Source of the DNA: Thiohalomonas denitrificans
Lineage (GTDB): Bacteria > Pseudomonadota > Gammaproteobacteria > Thiohalomonadales > Thiohalomonadaceae
Reading direction: 5' to 3'
DNA: 64,000 nucleotides
Assembly: GCA_020725115.1 (NCBI GenBank)
Contig: DYFR01000015.1
Location: forward strand, 23,304 to 87,303
The position numbers and the translations under genes were made by a program. Of the stretch, positions 9,218-15,797 are shown in pieces. Every line of letters starts with the position of its first letter. Position 1 is the stretch's first letter. The notes beneath the pieces are model-generated. The model was not told where the DNA came from. It saw only the letters and a list, made by a program, of their open reading frames with translations, and did no database searches.

Positions 9218-9607
9218 ATGGCCGTGGAAAAATTCATCCCCATCAAGAATGAACAGCAGCCGGAGCCGGAAGACGAGCGGCTGGCCGCATTCTCCAGCCC
9301 GTGCGAGGGTAACGAGCCCTATGCCCTGATGGTGCTGGGCGACAGCATGTTGCCCGAATTCACCGAGGGCGACGTCATCATCATCTACCCGAAGAACGTG
9401 GTGAAGGATGGTTCCTATGTCGTCGCACAGCACAACGGCGAATATACCTTCCGTCAGTATGTGGTGCAGGACGGTCGCAGCTACCTGAAGGCGCTGAATC
9501 CGGCCTATCCCATGGAAGAGGTGGCGGGGGTGGACGTGGTGAAGGGAGTGATCGTGCAGAAGAAGGGGAAGGGCGGCGGTCGCAAGAACATCAAGCATTA
9601 CGTTTGA
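9218..9607 (+). CDS. S24/LexA-like domain protein without DNA-binding domain and with Lys-to-Arg change
   Basis: A 129-residue protein that matches the S24 peptidase fold of LexA, UmuD and phage repressors. It has the serine motif LGDSMLPEF (Ser43) followed by GDVIIIYP, and later LKALNPAYP. There is no N-terminal helix-turn-helix. At the position of the catalytic lysine (family VKR-type segment) it reads EYTFRQY, with Arg79 in place of Lys, so self-cleavage may be lost. Cys29 lies just before the domain. The C terminus is basic (KKGKGGGRKN). The ATG follows AGAGAGG at 9204-9210. It is a single gene between the rhodanese and slyD; function unknown. Confidence 0.75.
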   Translation: MAVEKFIPIKNEQQPEPEDERLAAFSSPCEGNEPYALMVLGDSMLPEFTEGDVIIIYPKNVVKDGSYVVAQHNGEYTFRQYVVQDGRSYLKALNPAYPMEEVAGVDVVKGVIVQKKGKGGGRKNIKHYV

Positions 9608-9609
9608 AG

Positions 9610-9632
9610 CAGATACAAGTCACAAGTTACAA
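9610..9632. repeat. Family D arm (GATACAAGTCACAAGTTACA type)
   Basis: A single arm of the ACAAGT family directly after the S24-like stop codon. No clear complementary arm is visible before the neighbouring family B element, so it may be a decayed copy. Confidence 0.6.
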
Positions 9633-9730
9633 GCGAATGAATTTGTTGCGCTCATGCCGGAGGAGTTCCGGGTGTGAAGTTCACGACTCCTTGCGTGTTT
9701 CGTATTTTTCCTTTCGTCCCTGCCTGATTA

Positions 9731-9788
9731 GACGAGGCGCAGAGGCCACAGAGAAAACACATTCGTAATCTCTGCGTCTCTGCGTTGG
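9731..9788. repeat. Family B hairpin repeat
   Basis: Left arm GAGGCGCAGAGGCCACAGAG (from 9734) and right arm TCTCTGCGTCTCTGCGTTGG (about 9769-9788) are partly complementary. It lies between the convergent S24-like and slyD genes. Confidence 0.8.
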
Positions 9789-9806
9789 ATTTGTGTTGAT
9801 TTGTTG

Positions 9807-10292
9807 TCAGTGCTGATGGCCGCCGGCGCCATGCACGTGGCCGTGCTCCAGTTCTTCCTCGGTGGCGTCACGCACCTCGACGATGGTGACGTCGAAGTTC
9901 AGGTTCTGGCCGGCCAGCGGATGGTTGGCATCAACGGTAATGGTCTCTGCTGAGGCCTCGACCACGGTGACTACCATGGGCTGGCCGCTCTCGGTCATGG
10001 TGTGGAACTGCATGCCGACCTGGATCTCTTCCGGGGTTTCGAACATCTGGCGCGGTACGGCCTGCATCATGCTGTCGTCGCGCTCGCCATAGCCTTCCGC
10101 CGGTGCCACGGCAACCTTCAGCGCATCGCCGGCCTTCTTGCCCTCCAGCGCAGACTCCAGCCCGGGGATGATGTTGCCGATACCGTGAATGTAGGCCAGC
10201 GGATCGCCGCCCTTCGAACTGTCGATGACATTGCCCTGATCATCGGTGAGGGTGTAGTCGATGGTGACCACTTTCTGCGAGGTGATATGCAT
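9807..10292 (-). CDS. slyD: FKBP-type peptidyl-prolyl isomerase, SlyD-like
   Basis: SlyD-type proteins are cytosolic prolyl isomerases and chaperones that also bind metals and can help nickel delivery. The product is 161 residues. It begins MHITSQKVVTIDYTLTD, carries the FKBP segment DPLAYIHGIGNIIPGLESAL, the flap insert with EGYGERDD and ANHPLAGQNLNFDV, and a short His-rich tail (HGHVHGAGGHQH). The tail is shorter and has fewer Cys than that of E. coli SlyD. I chose ATG at 10292, preceded by GGGGAAG on the coding strand, over an upstream in-frame start that lacks family sequence. Confidence 0.92.
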   Translation of the reverse strand: MHITSQKVVTIDYTLTDDQGNVIDSSKGGDPLAYIHGIGNIIPGLESALEGKKAGDALKVAVAPAEGYGERDDSMMQAVPRQMFETPEEIQVGMQFHTMTESGQPMVVTVVEASAETITVDANHPLAGQNLNFDVTIVEVRDATEEELEHGHVHGAGGHQH

Positions 10293-10536
10293 GGGGAAGA
10301 GTCCTTGGCTTGTAGTCTGAGGCCGCCAGTTTACCCCGGTCAGGCGCAAAGGGCCACCGCGCAGCGGGCAGAAAGGCAATAAACGCCCTGTTTTCAGGCG
10401 GGTTACCTCTACGATGGTATTGCCTCGCACCAGGGGGGGGATGGCTCAGGGTGCGTCTGAAGACCACAGCTGTCTGGAGGTGTTCTGCCATGCGTTCCTT
10501 GCCGCATTTCGCGTATTGCGCATCAGGGTGTCGGAT

Positions 10537-10562
10537 AAAAAAAACGGCGGCCGAGGCCGCCG
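10537..10562 (-). terminator. Rho-independent terminator of the cytochrome/FadL operon
   Basis: On the minus strand CGGCGGCC, loop TC, GGCCGCCG (10545-10562) is followed by eight T (10537-10544). This is a textbook terminator for the leftward operon that starts at 13512. Confidence 0.93.
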
Positions 10563-10584
10563 TAAAAGTCCACAGTTGCAGGGG

Positions 10585-10641
10585 TGCGACTGATGGAATC
10601 AGCTGCAGGTATTGCCCTCAGGTACGCCGGCCTTTTTCAGC
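10585..10641. repeat. 57-bp direct repeat, copy 1 (DUF2892 gene tail remnant)
   Basis: Identical over 57 bases to 11476-11532. On the minus strand it encodes LKKAGVPEGNTCS and stop, the same C terminus as the DUF2892 protein, plus 14 bases after the stop. The two copies bracket the DUF3365 haem gene. Confidence 0.92.
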
Positions 10642-10694
10642 GTACGCGTGGCGTTGCCGGAGAGCCAGGCAGGGGGGGCGATTACCTTGTGGTC

Positions 10695-11456
10695 TTAGTC
10701 ACGCACCGCGATGGTTACGCTCATCAGTCCAATTACATCGTTTATCTCCAAGCCATCTTTCTCGAATCCCAGCATATCGAGTTCACCCTGGGGTTTTCCG
10801 TGGCAACCCATGCAGGGAGGGATTAGCCGGATCGGTTCCATATACCGATAAACTTCCTGTTTGCCCATCTGTGCGAATGTTCCGTGGGCGGCTCCGTCAA
10901 AACCCGGCTGGACGAAGCGGGTCAATGTCTCCCGCTCAGCTGAATCGGGGATGTTCACCGGGTTTCGATAGTTGCGAGCCGGTTGTTTTGTAAGGATGCC
11001 GGTACGCGCATTCAATAGGGAACCCATTTCGCGTTCCCATTTCGCCGGCAAAAAATGTTTCCAGGCCACACCTTTTACGTTGAGTCGGTCCTGGTTATTG
11101 TCCATCGCCTGCTTTCCGGCCCAAAAGACCTTTTCCATAATCCGCTGCTGGCTCGGGCTGGCATCAATCTGTAGATGTTCGACGGATGCACGCCACTGCT
11201 TTTCAAAGACAGCGCCGGTGTAACCTTTGTCGCCGATATTTGGATCGGTCAATTTTCCCATCTGTGAAAAAATCACCATTCGTCCGGCAAATATTGCCTG
11301 AGCAATCTTGGTGGCCGTATCGTGGGCTTCGGCACGCGTTACGCTTTCGATGAACAGATACTCTGGCCAACCGCCCTTCGCTGGGATGCCGACCTCGGCA
11401 TGTATCACGGGACTGCTGACGATGCCGGCAAGTGCCAACATTATTAGTTTTCTCAT
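10695..11456 (-). CDS. DUF3365 (Tll0287-like) periplasmic c-type haem protein
   Basis: The 253-residue product has a signal peptide (cleavage near VIHA, residue 20) and a single CMGCH haem-binding motif at 215-219. It fits the DUF3365/Tll0287-like haem domain: conserved features include the helix with ATKIAQAIF, the segment NPVNIPDSAERETLTRF, and YRYMEPIRLIPPCMGCHG. Such domains bind c-type haem in a PAS-like fold and often act as redox or gas sensors; here it stands alone as a secreted protein. It is the last gene of a leftward operon, has GGAGGG before its ATG, and is flanked by 57-bp direct repeats. Ligand and partner are unknown. Confidence 0.85.
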   Translation of the reverse strand: MRKLIMLALAGIVSSPVIHAEVGIPAKGGWPEYLFIESVTRAEAHDTATKIAQAIFAGRMVIFSQMGKLTDPNIGDKGYTGAVFEKQWRASVEHLQIDASPSQQRIMEKVFWAGKQAMDNNQDRLNVKGVAWKHFLPAKWEREMGSLLNARTGILTKQPARNYRNPVNIPDSAERETLTRFVQPGFDGAAHGTFAQMGKQEVYRYMEPIRLIPPCMGCHGKPQGELDMLGFEKDGLEINDVIGLMSVTIAVRD

Positions 11457-11475
11457 TGTCGTTCCCTCCAGGTGC

Positions 11476-11532
11476 TGCGACTGATGGAATCAGCTGCAGG
11501 TATTGCCCTCAGGTACGCCGGCCTTTTTCAGC
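11476..11532. repeat. 57-bp direct repeat, copy 2 (true end of the DUF2892 gene)
   Basis: This copy contains the last 13 codons and stop of the DUF2892 gene (11490-11693, minus) and 14 bases beyond. Sequence identity with 10585-10641 breaks off sharply at both ends. Confidence 0.92.
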
Positions 11533-11693
11533 ATGAAGGCCAGCGGGCAAAAGCTGGTGATACCGCTCTGGGCGAGATTGAGTCCCACGAAGGCAGTCAG
11601 CCAGATCCAGTCCGGGTGGTGCAGATTGGCCAGCAGCAGGCTGAGCAGCACCATCATTCCCGCCACCAGATGTACGATGCGATCGACATTCAT
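11490..11693 (-). CDS. DUF2892 small inner-membrane protein
   Basis: A 67-residue protein with two hydrophobic segments (about residues 8-24 and 30-48), beginning MNVDRIVHLVAGMMVLLSLL and ending with a Cys-containing cytoplasmic tail. It matches DUF2892, the membrane part found fused to rhodanese in YgaP. The segment SGITSFCPLAFMLKKAGVPE is typical. Many DUF2892 genes lie beside sulfur or metal-redox genes, but no biochemical role is established. It lies in the operon between the FadL-type porin and the DUF3365 gene. Confidence 0.85.
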   Translation of the reverse strand: MNVDRIVHLVAGMMVLLSLLLANLHHPDWIWLTAFVGLNLAQSGITSFCPLAFMLKKAGVPEGNTCS

Positions 11694-11707
11694 TGTATTG
11701 CCCTCGA

Positions 11708-12853
11708 TTAGTTGCGGTAGCTGATCTGCAGGTTGAGCACGTTCTGCTCCAGCTCAATCGATCTGCCGGCGCTGTTCTCCACCTTGTTATGGAAGGCGCG
11801 GACATAGGACAGGCTGACGGATGCCTTGTCACTCATCTGGCGCGTCATGCCCAGCGACAGGTGATGCTCGGTGACGGCGAGGGAACCGTAGTTGTTGGTG
11901 ACATCCTCCGGCCCGATGGGAGAGGCGCCGTAGTTGTAGCCGACGCGCACCGTGGTCTTGTCGTTCATCTTGCGCTGCACGCCGATGGCATACACCGTCT
12001 GATCGCTCCAGCCGAAGTTCATCACTTGGTCGCCGCCCGGCGTTTTCAGCGTCACCTTGTCCAGTACATCACTGAACTGGATCTGTTTTACGTCGAACTC
12101 GACCAACAGGCCGGGGTTGGGCATGTAGGCCAGGCCCAGCTGCAGACTCTGCGGCGCATCCATGGTCATCTCATAACGTCCGCCGGTGGTGTTCCACTTG
12201 AAGGCGTCCATGTTCTGCTGACTGATGTACGCAGCACCAAAGCGCAAGGTGTCGCTGATCTGATAGGTCAGGCCCAGGGTGGCGCCGAAGCCGAATACCT
12301 GGTTCTGCGGCAGTTGCCGACTGCTGTTGTACATCGCCAGGCTCTGGTAATCGATGTTCAGTGCGGCGCCGACATTGAGTTTTTCGTTGATCTTGTAGGC
12401 AAAGCCCGGTGCGATTTTGTAGAACTGCTTGGTGGTGACGACCGTCTGGTTGCCAGGTAGGTCTGACCTTGCATCAGTAAAATCTACTCCCATCCCTGAC
12501 AGACCGGCCATGCCCATGCCCAAGGTCAGTTGATCGTCGATGCGGAAGGCGAGGGCACCGGACGGCATCATGTACAGGTCGGACTCAGAGCTATAGCCAT
12601 CGGCCTTGCGCGGCGGGTTGAGAAAGCCGAAGCCCATGTCGGAACGAAACTCGTTCATCTCCAGCGTGGCGAGGCCGGCCGGATTGGTGAGTACGGTACC
12701 GGCATCCTGCGGTGCAGCTACCACGGCACCGGCCATGCCCCACTGGGTGGCGGTGACGCCGAGCATCTGATCGCCGTTGGTGGCATGGGCAACACCGGCC
12801 GTGCCTAGCAGTGCAACAACGAGTGCATTTCTTTTGAAGTTATTGGTTTTCAC
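11708..12853 (-). CDS. OmpP1/FadL/TodX-family outer-membrane transporter
   Basis: The 381-residue product has a signal peptide (cleaved near VAHA, residue 24) and then the FadL-family start ATNGDQMLGVTATQWGMAGA and AAPQDAGTVLTNPAGLATLE. The rest is a run of amphipathic strands ending in the aromatic-last beta signal (LQISYRN). FadL-type barrels bring hydrophobic molecules across the outer membrane by a lateral-exit route. The substrate here is unknown; fatty acids, hydrocarbons or a hydrophobic sulfur compound are possible. It is somewhat shorter than FadL of E. coli. It lies 44 bases downstream of the cytochrome c'-like gene in the same operon. Confidence 0.9.
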   Translation of the reverse strand: MKTNNFKRNALVVALLGTAGVAHATNGDQMLGVTATQWGMAGAVVAAPQDAGTVLTNPAGLATLEMNEFRSDMGFGFLNPPRKADGYSSESDLYMMPSGALAFRIDDQLTLGMGMAGLSGMGVDFTDARSDLPGNQTVVTTKQFYKIAPGFAYKINEKLNVGAALNIDYQSLAMYNSSRQLPQNQVFGFGATLGLTYQISDTLRFGAAYISQQNMDAFKWNTTGGRYEMTMDAPQSLQLGLAYMPNPGLLVEFDVKQIQFSDVLDKVTLKTPGGDQVMNFGWSDQTVYAIGVQRKMNDKTTVRVGYNYGASPIGPEDVTNNYGSLAVTEHHLSLGMTRQMSDKASVSLSYVRAFHNKVENSAGRSIELEQNVLNLQISYRN

Positions 12854-12897
12854 AGTAGATATCCCCCTGGGTTGGTGGTGTATGTGCTGCCTGTGTT

Positions 12898-13512
12898 TTA
12901 TTTCTTCGGCACGAGGTTGCTGGAGATGCCGGGTTGACCACGGAAATAGTTATGGCAGGCAACGCAACCCTGGGCGATGGGGCCGAGATAGCCGGCAGCC
13001 TTGGCCATGTCTCCTTCCTTGGCGGCATCCGCCAGACGCAGGGTGTTGCCTTCCACCATGTCCTGGAATACCAGCAGGGCATCGACGGTTTCATCTTTCA
13101 CCTTATCCAGCGGCATGTAGGGCAGCAGGCCGCCACGCGGCAGGCGATGATGTGCCAGGTTGTGGGCGGCATCTATCGCCATGTCGGCATTGTCAGTGGC
13201 AATGGCGGCGGCCATGCGCTGATAGTCGGCCAGTATCTCTTGCATCACCTGTACCATGGTCAGGGTGTCGCTGCGGCGGTCGTGCAGCATTTGCAGACGA
13301 GTCAGCGTCTGCTTGCTCTGCGGCGAGAGGGCCTGCACTTTCTGCTTCAATTCCGGGGTCATGAGCGACATCATGTGTTGCATCATTTTCTGGGCTTCAG
13401 CGGGATTGGCCGGCTTGGCCGCGGGCTCGGCCGCGTGGGAGATGGTGCCGAAAGCCAGTGCCGCACAGAAGGCTACCGTGCGCAGTTTGCCGTTTGCTGT
13501 AAAGTGAAGCAT
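12898..13512 (-). CDS. Cytochrome c'-like periplasmic haem protein
   Basis: The 204-residue product has a signal peptide (ending ISHA, about residue 27), a mostly helical body and one haem motif CVACH at 183-187 close to the C terminus. A four-helix body with a C-terminal CxxCH is the layout of cytochromes c' and c-556, which bind NO or CO or carry electrons. The first mature part is Met-rich (KMMQHMMSLMTPEL). It is the first gene of the leftward operon; its ATG follows GAGGGGAATTAT. It faces the response-regulator gene across a 124-base divergent control region. Exact role unknown. Confidence 0.75.
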   Translation of the reverse strand: MLHFTANGKLRTVAFCAALAFGTISHAAEPAAKPANPAEAQKMMQHMMSLMTPELKQKVQALSPQSKQTLTRLQMLHDRRSDTLTMVQVMQEILADYQRMAAAIATDNADMAIDAAHNLAHHRLPRGGLLPYMPLDKVKDETVDALLVFQDMVEGNTLRLADAAKEGDMAKAAGYLGPIAQGCVACHNYFRGQPGISSNLVPKK

Positions 13513-13583
13513 ATAATTCCCCTCGTTATGGTTGGTGGTCTGGAACGAGAGTGGCGCGAGGGTGTTGCCGGCGGATTGCGCAG

Positions 13584-13602
13584 TTGTAACAGTTTGTAAC
13601 AG
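13584..13602. promoter_or_regulatory. Tandem TTGTAACAG sites, probable OmpR-type operator
   Basis: Two direct copies of TTGTAACAG start at 13584 and 13594, ten bases apart, in the divergent region between the cytochrome c'-like gene and the response-regulator gene. Ten-base spaced direct repeats with a GTAACA core are typical of OmpR-type winged-helix dimers. The neighbouring regulator is the obvious candidate to bind them. Confidence 0.6.
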
Positions 13603-13636
13603 AGTGTTTCGCTGCTGTGTCGATGGGTGATTAAAT

Positions 13637-14341
13637 ATGATCAATGGCAAGGAACATGTGCTGGTAGTGGATGATGATGCAGCCCTGCGCGGACTGTTGA
13701 CACGCTATTTGAGCGAAAACGGTTATGCGGTAACTGCGGTGGCCGATGGCGTGGAAATGGGCGCGGCGCTGGCACAGCAGCGTCCTGATCTGGTGATCCT
13801 CGACCTGATGCTGCCCGGTGAGGATGGCATCTCGCTGGCGCGCCGCCTGCGCAGCGAAAGCACTATCCCTATCGTCATGCTGTCGGCACGGGGCGAGGAC
13901 ATCGATCGCATCATCGGACTGGAGGTCGGTGCCGACGATTATCTGCCGAAGCCGTTCAACCCGCGCGAGTTGCTGGCACGGATTCGTGCCGTGATGCGGC
14001 GTCAGCGTCCGATGCCGGTGGCGACAGGCGATGCGGCCATTTGTTTTGGTCCCTATCGCCTGGAGCTGGAAAGTCACCGCCTGCTGCGCGACGGCACCGA
14101 TGTGGTCTTGACCACCGGTGAATTCTCACTGCTGCGGGTATTTGCCGAACATCCGAACCGGGTGCTGGAGCGGGATGTGCTGCTGGAGCGCCTGAAAGGT
14201 TATGAACGCAACCCCTTTGATCGCAGTATCGATGTTCGTGTCACGCGCCTGCGTCGCAAAATCGAGGCCGACCCGGCGAATCCGCACTATATCCGTACCG
14301 TTTGGGGCGAGGGCTATATGTTCTGCCCGCATGCAGTCTGA
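13637..14341 (+). CDS. OmpR-family response regulator
   Basis: The 234-residue product has a receiver domain (about 1-120) with acidic pocket VDDD (11-14), phospho-acceptor Asp56 in VILDLMLPG, and Lys105 in LPKPF, followed by a winged-helix DNA-binding domain (about 138-232) with the segment FDRSIDVRVTRLRRKIE and the wing YIRTVWGEGYMF. It closely resembles OmpR. It is followed by its histidine kinase with 12 bases between stop and start, and is divergent from the cytochrome/FadL operon, which it probably controls. Confidence 0.95.
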   Translation: MINGKEHVLVVDDDAALRGLLTRYLSENGYAVTAVADGVEMGAALAQQRPDLVILDLMLPGEDGISLARRLRSESTIPIVMLSARGEDIDRIIGLEVGADDYLPKPFNPRELLARIRAVMRRQRPMPVATGDAAICFGPYRLELESHRLLRDGTDVVLTTGEFSLLRVFAEHPNRVLERDVLLERLKGYERNPFDRSIDVRVTRLRRKIEADPANPHYIRTVWGEGYMFCPHAV

Positions 14342-14353
14342 ACGGTATTGCTC

Positions 14354-15664
14354 ATGTTGCGTACCCTGTTCAGTCGCATCCTCTTTACCATCGCCGTGGT
14401 GTCGGTGGTATTTCAACTGTTCACTGCATGGGTCATAGGTTACCTGATGCTGGTGCCGGTAGGACAACGTTCCGCAGCTGATCTGGTGGTGGTGATGATG
14501 CAGGCTGCCGGGAACTGGCAACAGCTTCCGCCGGCTGAGCGTGAGGTTTATGCCGGGGACGTGCTGCGTGCGCATCTGTTATATGTCGGTGCGCCGGATC
14601 GAGCCCTGCCGTACTCCACCAGTCTGCTGCCCTACCTGTACTTCGTCGAACGCGAACTGCAGACCCAGATCGGTCTGCCGGTATCCTTGCGCATGAGCCG
14701 GCAAGACGAGGACGACTGGTTCTGGGCCGATGTGCCGGTACAGGGCGAGATGGTGCGGCTCGGTTTCAGTCGTAACCGCATCGGCGTCCATCCTCCCTTC
14801 GCGCTGTTTCTGGTGCTGAGTGTCGGTGGACTGGTCATTCTTTCCACCACCGTACTTCTGGCTCGGCGTCTGAGCCGGCCACTGGAGAATCTGGCCGACG
14901 CCGCCCAGCATATCGGCCATGGTCAATGGCCGGCACCGCTGCCGGAGGACGGGCCGCGGGAGCTGGCGGCGCTGGCACGCAGTTTCAACCAGATGGGGCA
15001 ACAGGTGCGCGAACTGCTGGCCAATCGAACCACACTGCTGGCCGGCATCTCACACGACCTGCGCACGCCGCTGGCGCGTATCCAGCTGGCGCTGGCCATG
15101 CTGCCGGAAAACGCGGAGCCGGAACTGGTGCAGGGCATGCAGCACGACCTGGAGGAGATGAACCGCCTCATCGGTCAGTTTCTTGAAATCAGTCGCGGAC
15201 TCGGCGAGGCGAAGCCGGAATGGGTGGACGTGCGGGATGCCCTGCAGGAGTTGAGTGACAACGCGCGCCGCGGCGGTGCCGTGGTGCACTGGCACGATGC
15301 CGGAACATGCCGCATCCAGTTGCACAAGCTGGCGCTGTGCCGCATCGTCGCCAACCTGCTGGAGAATGCCGTGCGTTACGGTGCCGGCCAGCCGGTGGAA
15401 CTGCAATATGAATGCGGTGCCGACGGCCTGATACTGGCCATCCTGGATCGCGGCCCTGGTATTCCGGAAGGGGAGCGGGAAGCGGTGTTCCGCCCGTTCC
15501 ATCGCCTGGAACAGTCGCGCAGTGCGCAGACCGGTGGCAGCGGCCTGGGTCTGGCCATCGCACGCCAGCTGGCCGAGGCCAACCAGTGGACCATCGAGTT
15601 GTTGCCGCGGTTTGGTGGCGGGACGGTGGCGGAGGTGAGGATACCGATGGGGCGCAATGTGTAG
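14354..15664 (+). CDS. EnvZ-like sensor histidine kinase
   Basis: The 436-residue inner-membrane kinase has a first membrane segment (about 8-30), a periplasmic domain of about 120 residues with two Trp-rich stretches, a second membrane segment (FALFLVLSVGGLVILSTTVL, about 145-167), a HAMP domain, the dimerisation box ISHDLRTPLAR with phospho-acceptor His234, and a catalytic domain with N box NLLENAVRYG and G boxes DRGPGIPEG and GSGLGLAIARQ. All catalytic motifs are intact. The signal is unknown. I chose ATG 14354 over a TTG two codons upstream. It pairs with the upstream OmpR-type regulator. Confidence 0.95.
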   Translation: MLRTLFSRILFTIAVVSVVFQLFTAWVIGYLMLVPVGQRSAADLVVVMMQAAGNWQQLPPAEREVYAGDVLRAHLLYVGAPDRALPYSTSLLPYLYFVERELQTQIGLPVSLRMSRQDEDDWFWADVPVQGEMVRLGFSRNRIGVHPPFALFLVLSVGGLVILSTTVLLARRLSRPLENLADAAQHIGHGQWPAPLPEDGPRELAALARSFNQMGQQVRELLANRTTLLAGISHDLRTPLARIQLALAMLPENAEPELVQGMQHDLEEMNRLIGQFLEISRGLGEAKPEWVDVRDALQELSDNARRGGAVVHWHDAGTCRIQLHKLALCRIVANLLENAVRYGAGQPVELQYECGADGLILAILDRGPGIPEGEREAVFRPFHRLEQSRSAQTGGSGLGLAIARQLAEANQWTIELLPRFGGGTVAEVRIPMGRNV

Positions 15665-15744
15665 GAGCGGCGCGCAACGTGGTTACGCGACTAATGTGCC
15701 CTGCGTGGGAGCACAATTCATTGGGCGACAGCGCGCACCATCCT

Positions 15745-15771
15745 GGTGGATGCGCTGCGCTTATCCCTACG
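15745..15771. repeat. Family G repeat arm (GGTGGATGCGCTGCGCTTAT)
   Basis: A GGTGGATGCGCTGCGCTTAT unit, ending CCCTACG, between the convergent kinase gene and mfd. The same unit occurs inverted at 31215-31243. Confidence 0.7.
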
Positions 15772-15797
15772 AAGGCTGATAATTGGGTTGGGCGGGC

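Larger units (their letters stand above)
10293..10694. other. 402-base intergenic region between slyD and the DUF3365 haem gene
   Basis: From 10293 to about 10536 I see no gene; it must hold the slyD promoter but I cannot place one with confidence. A small inverted repeat (GCCCTGTTTTCAGGCG) is at about 10385-10402. From 10537 on come a terminator for the leftward operon and a 57-bp copy of the end of the DUF2892 gene (10585-10641). Confidence 0.7.

Noticed and set aside
9218..9607. Prophage repressor or SOS regulator LexA
   Set aside because: The protein lacks a helix-turn-helix and the catalytic lysine, and no phage genes are nearby.
10599..10697. Selenocysteine or programmed read-through of the DUF3365 stop
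   Set aside because: The stop is TAA, not TGA, and the following open frame is explained by the copied DUF2892 tail.
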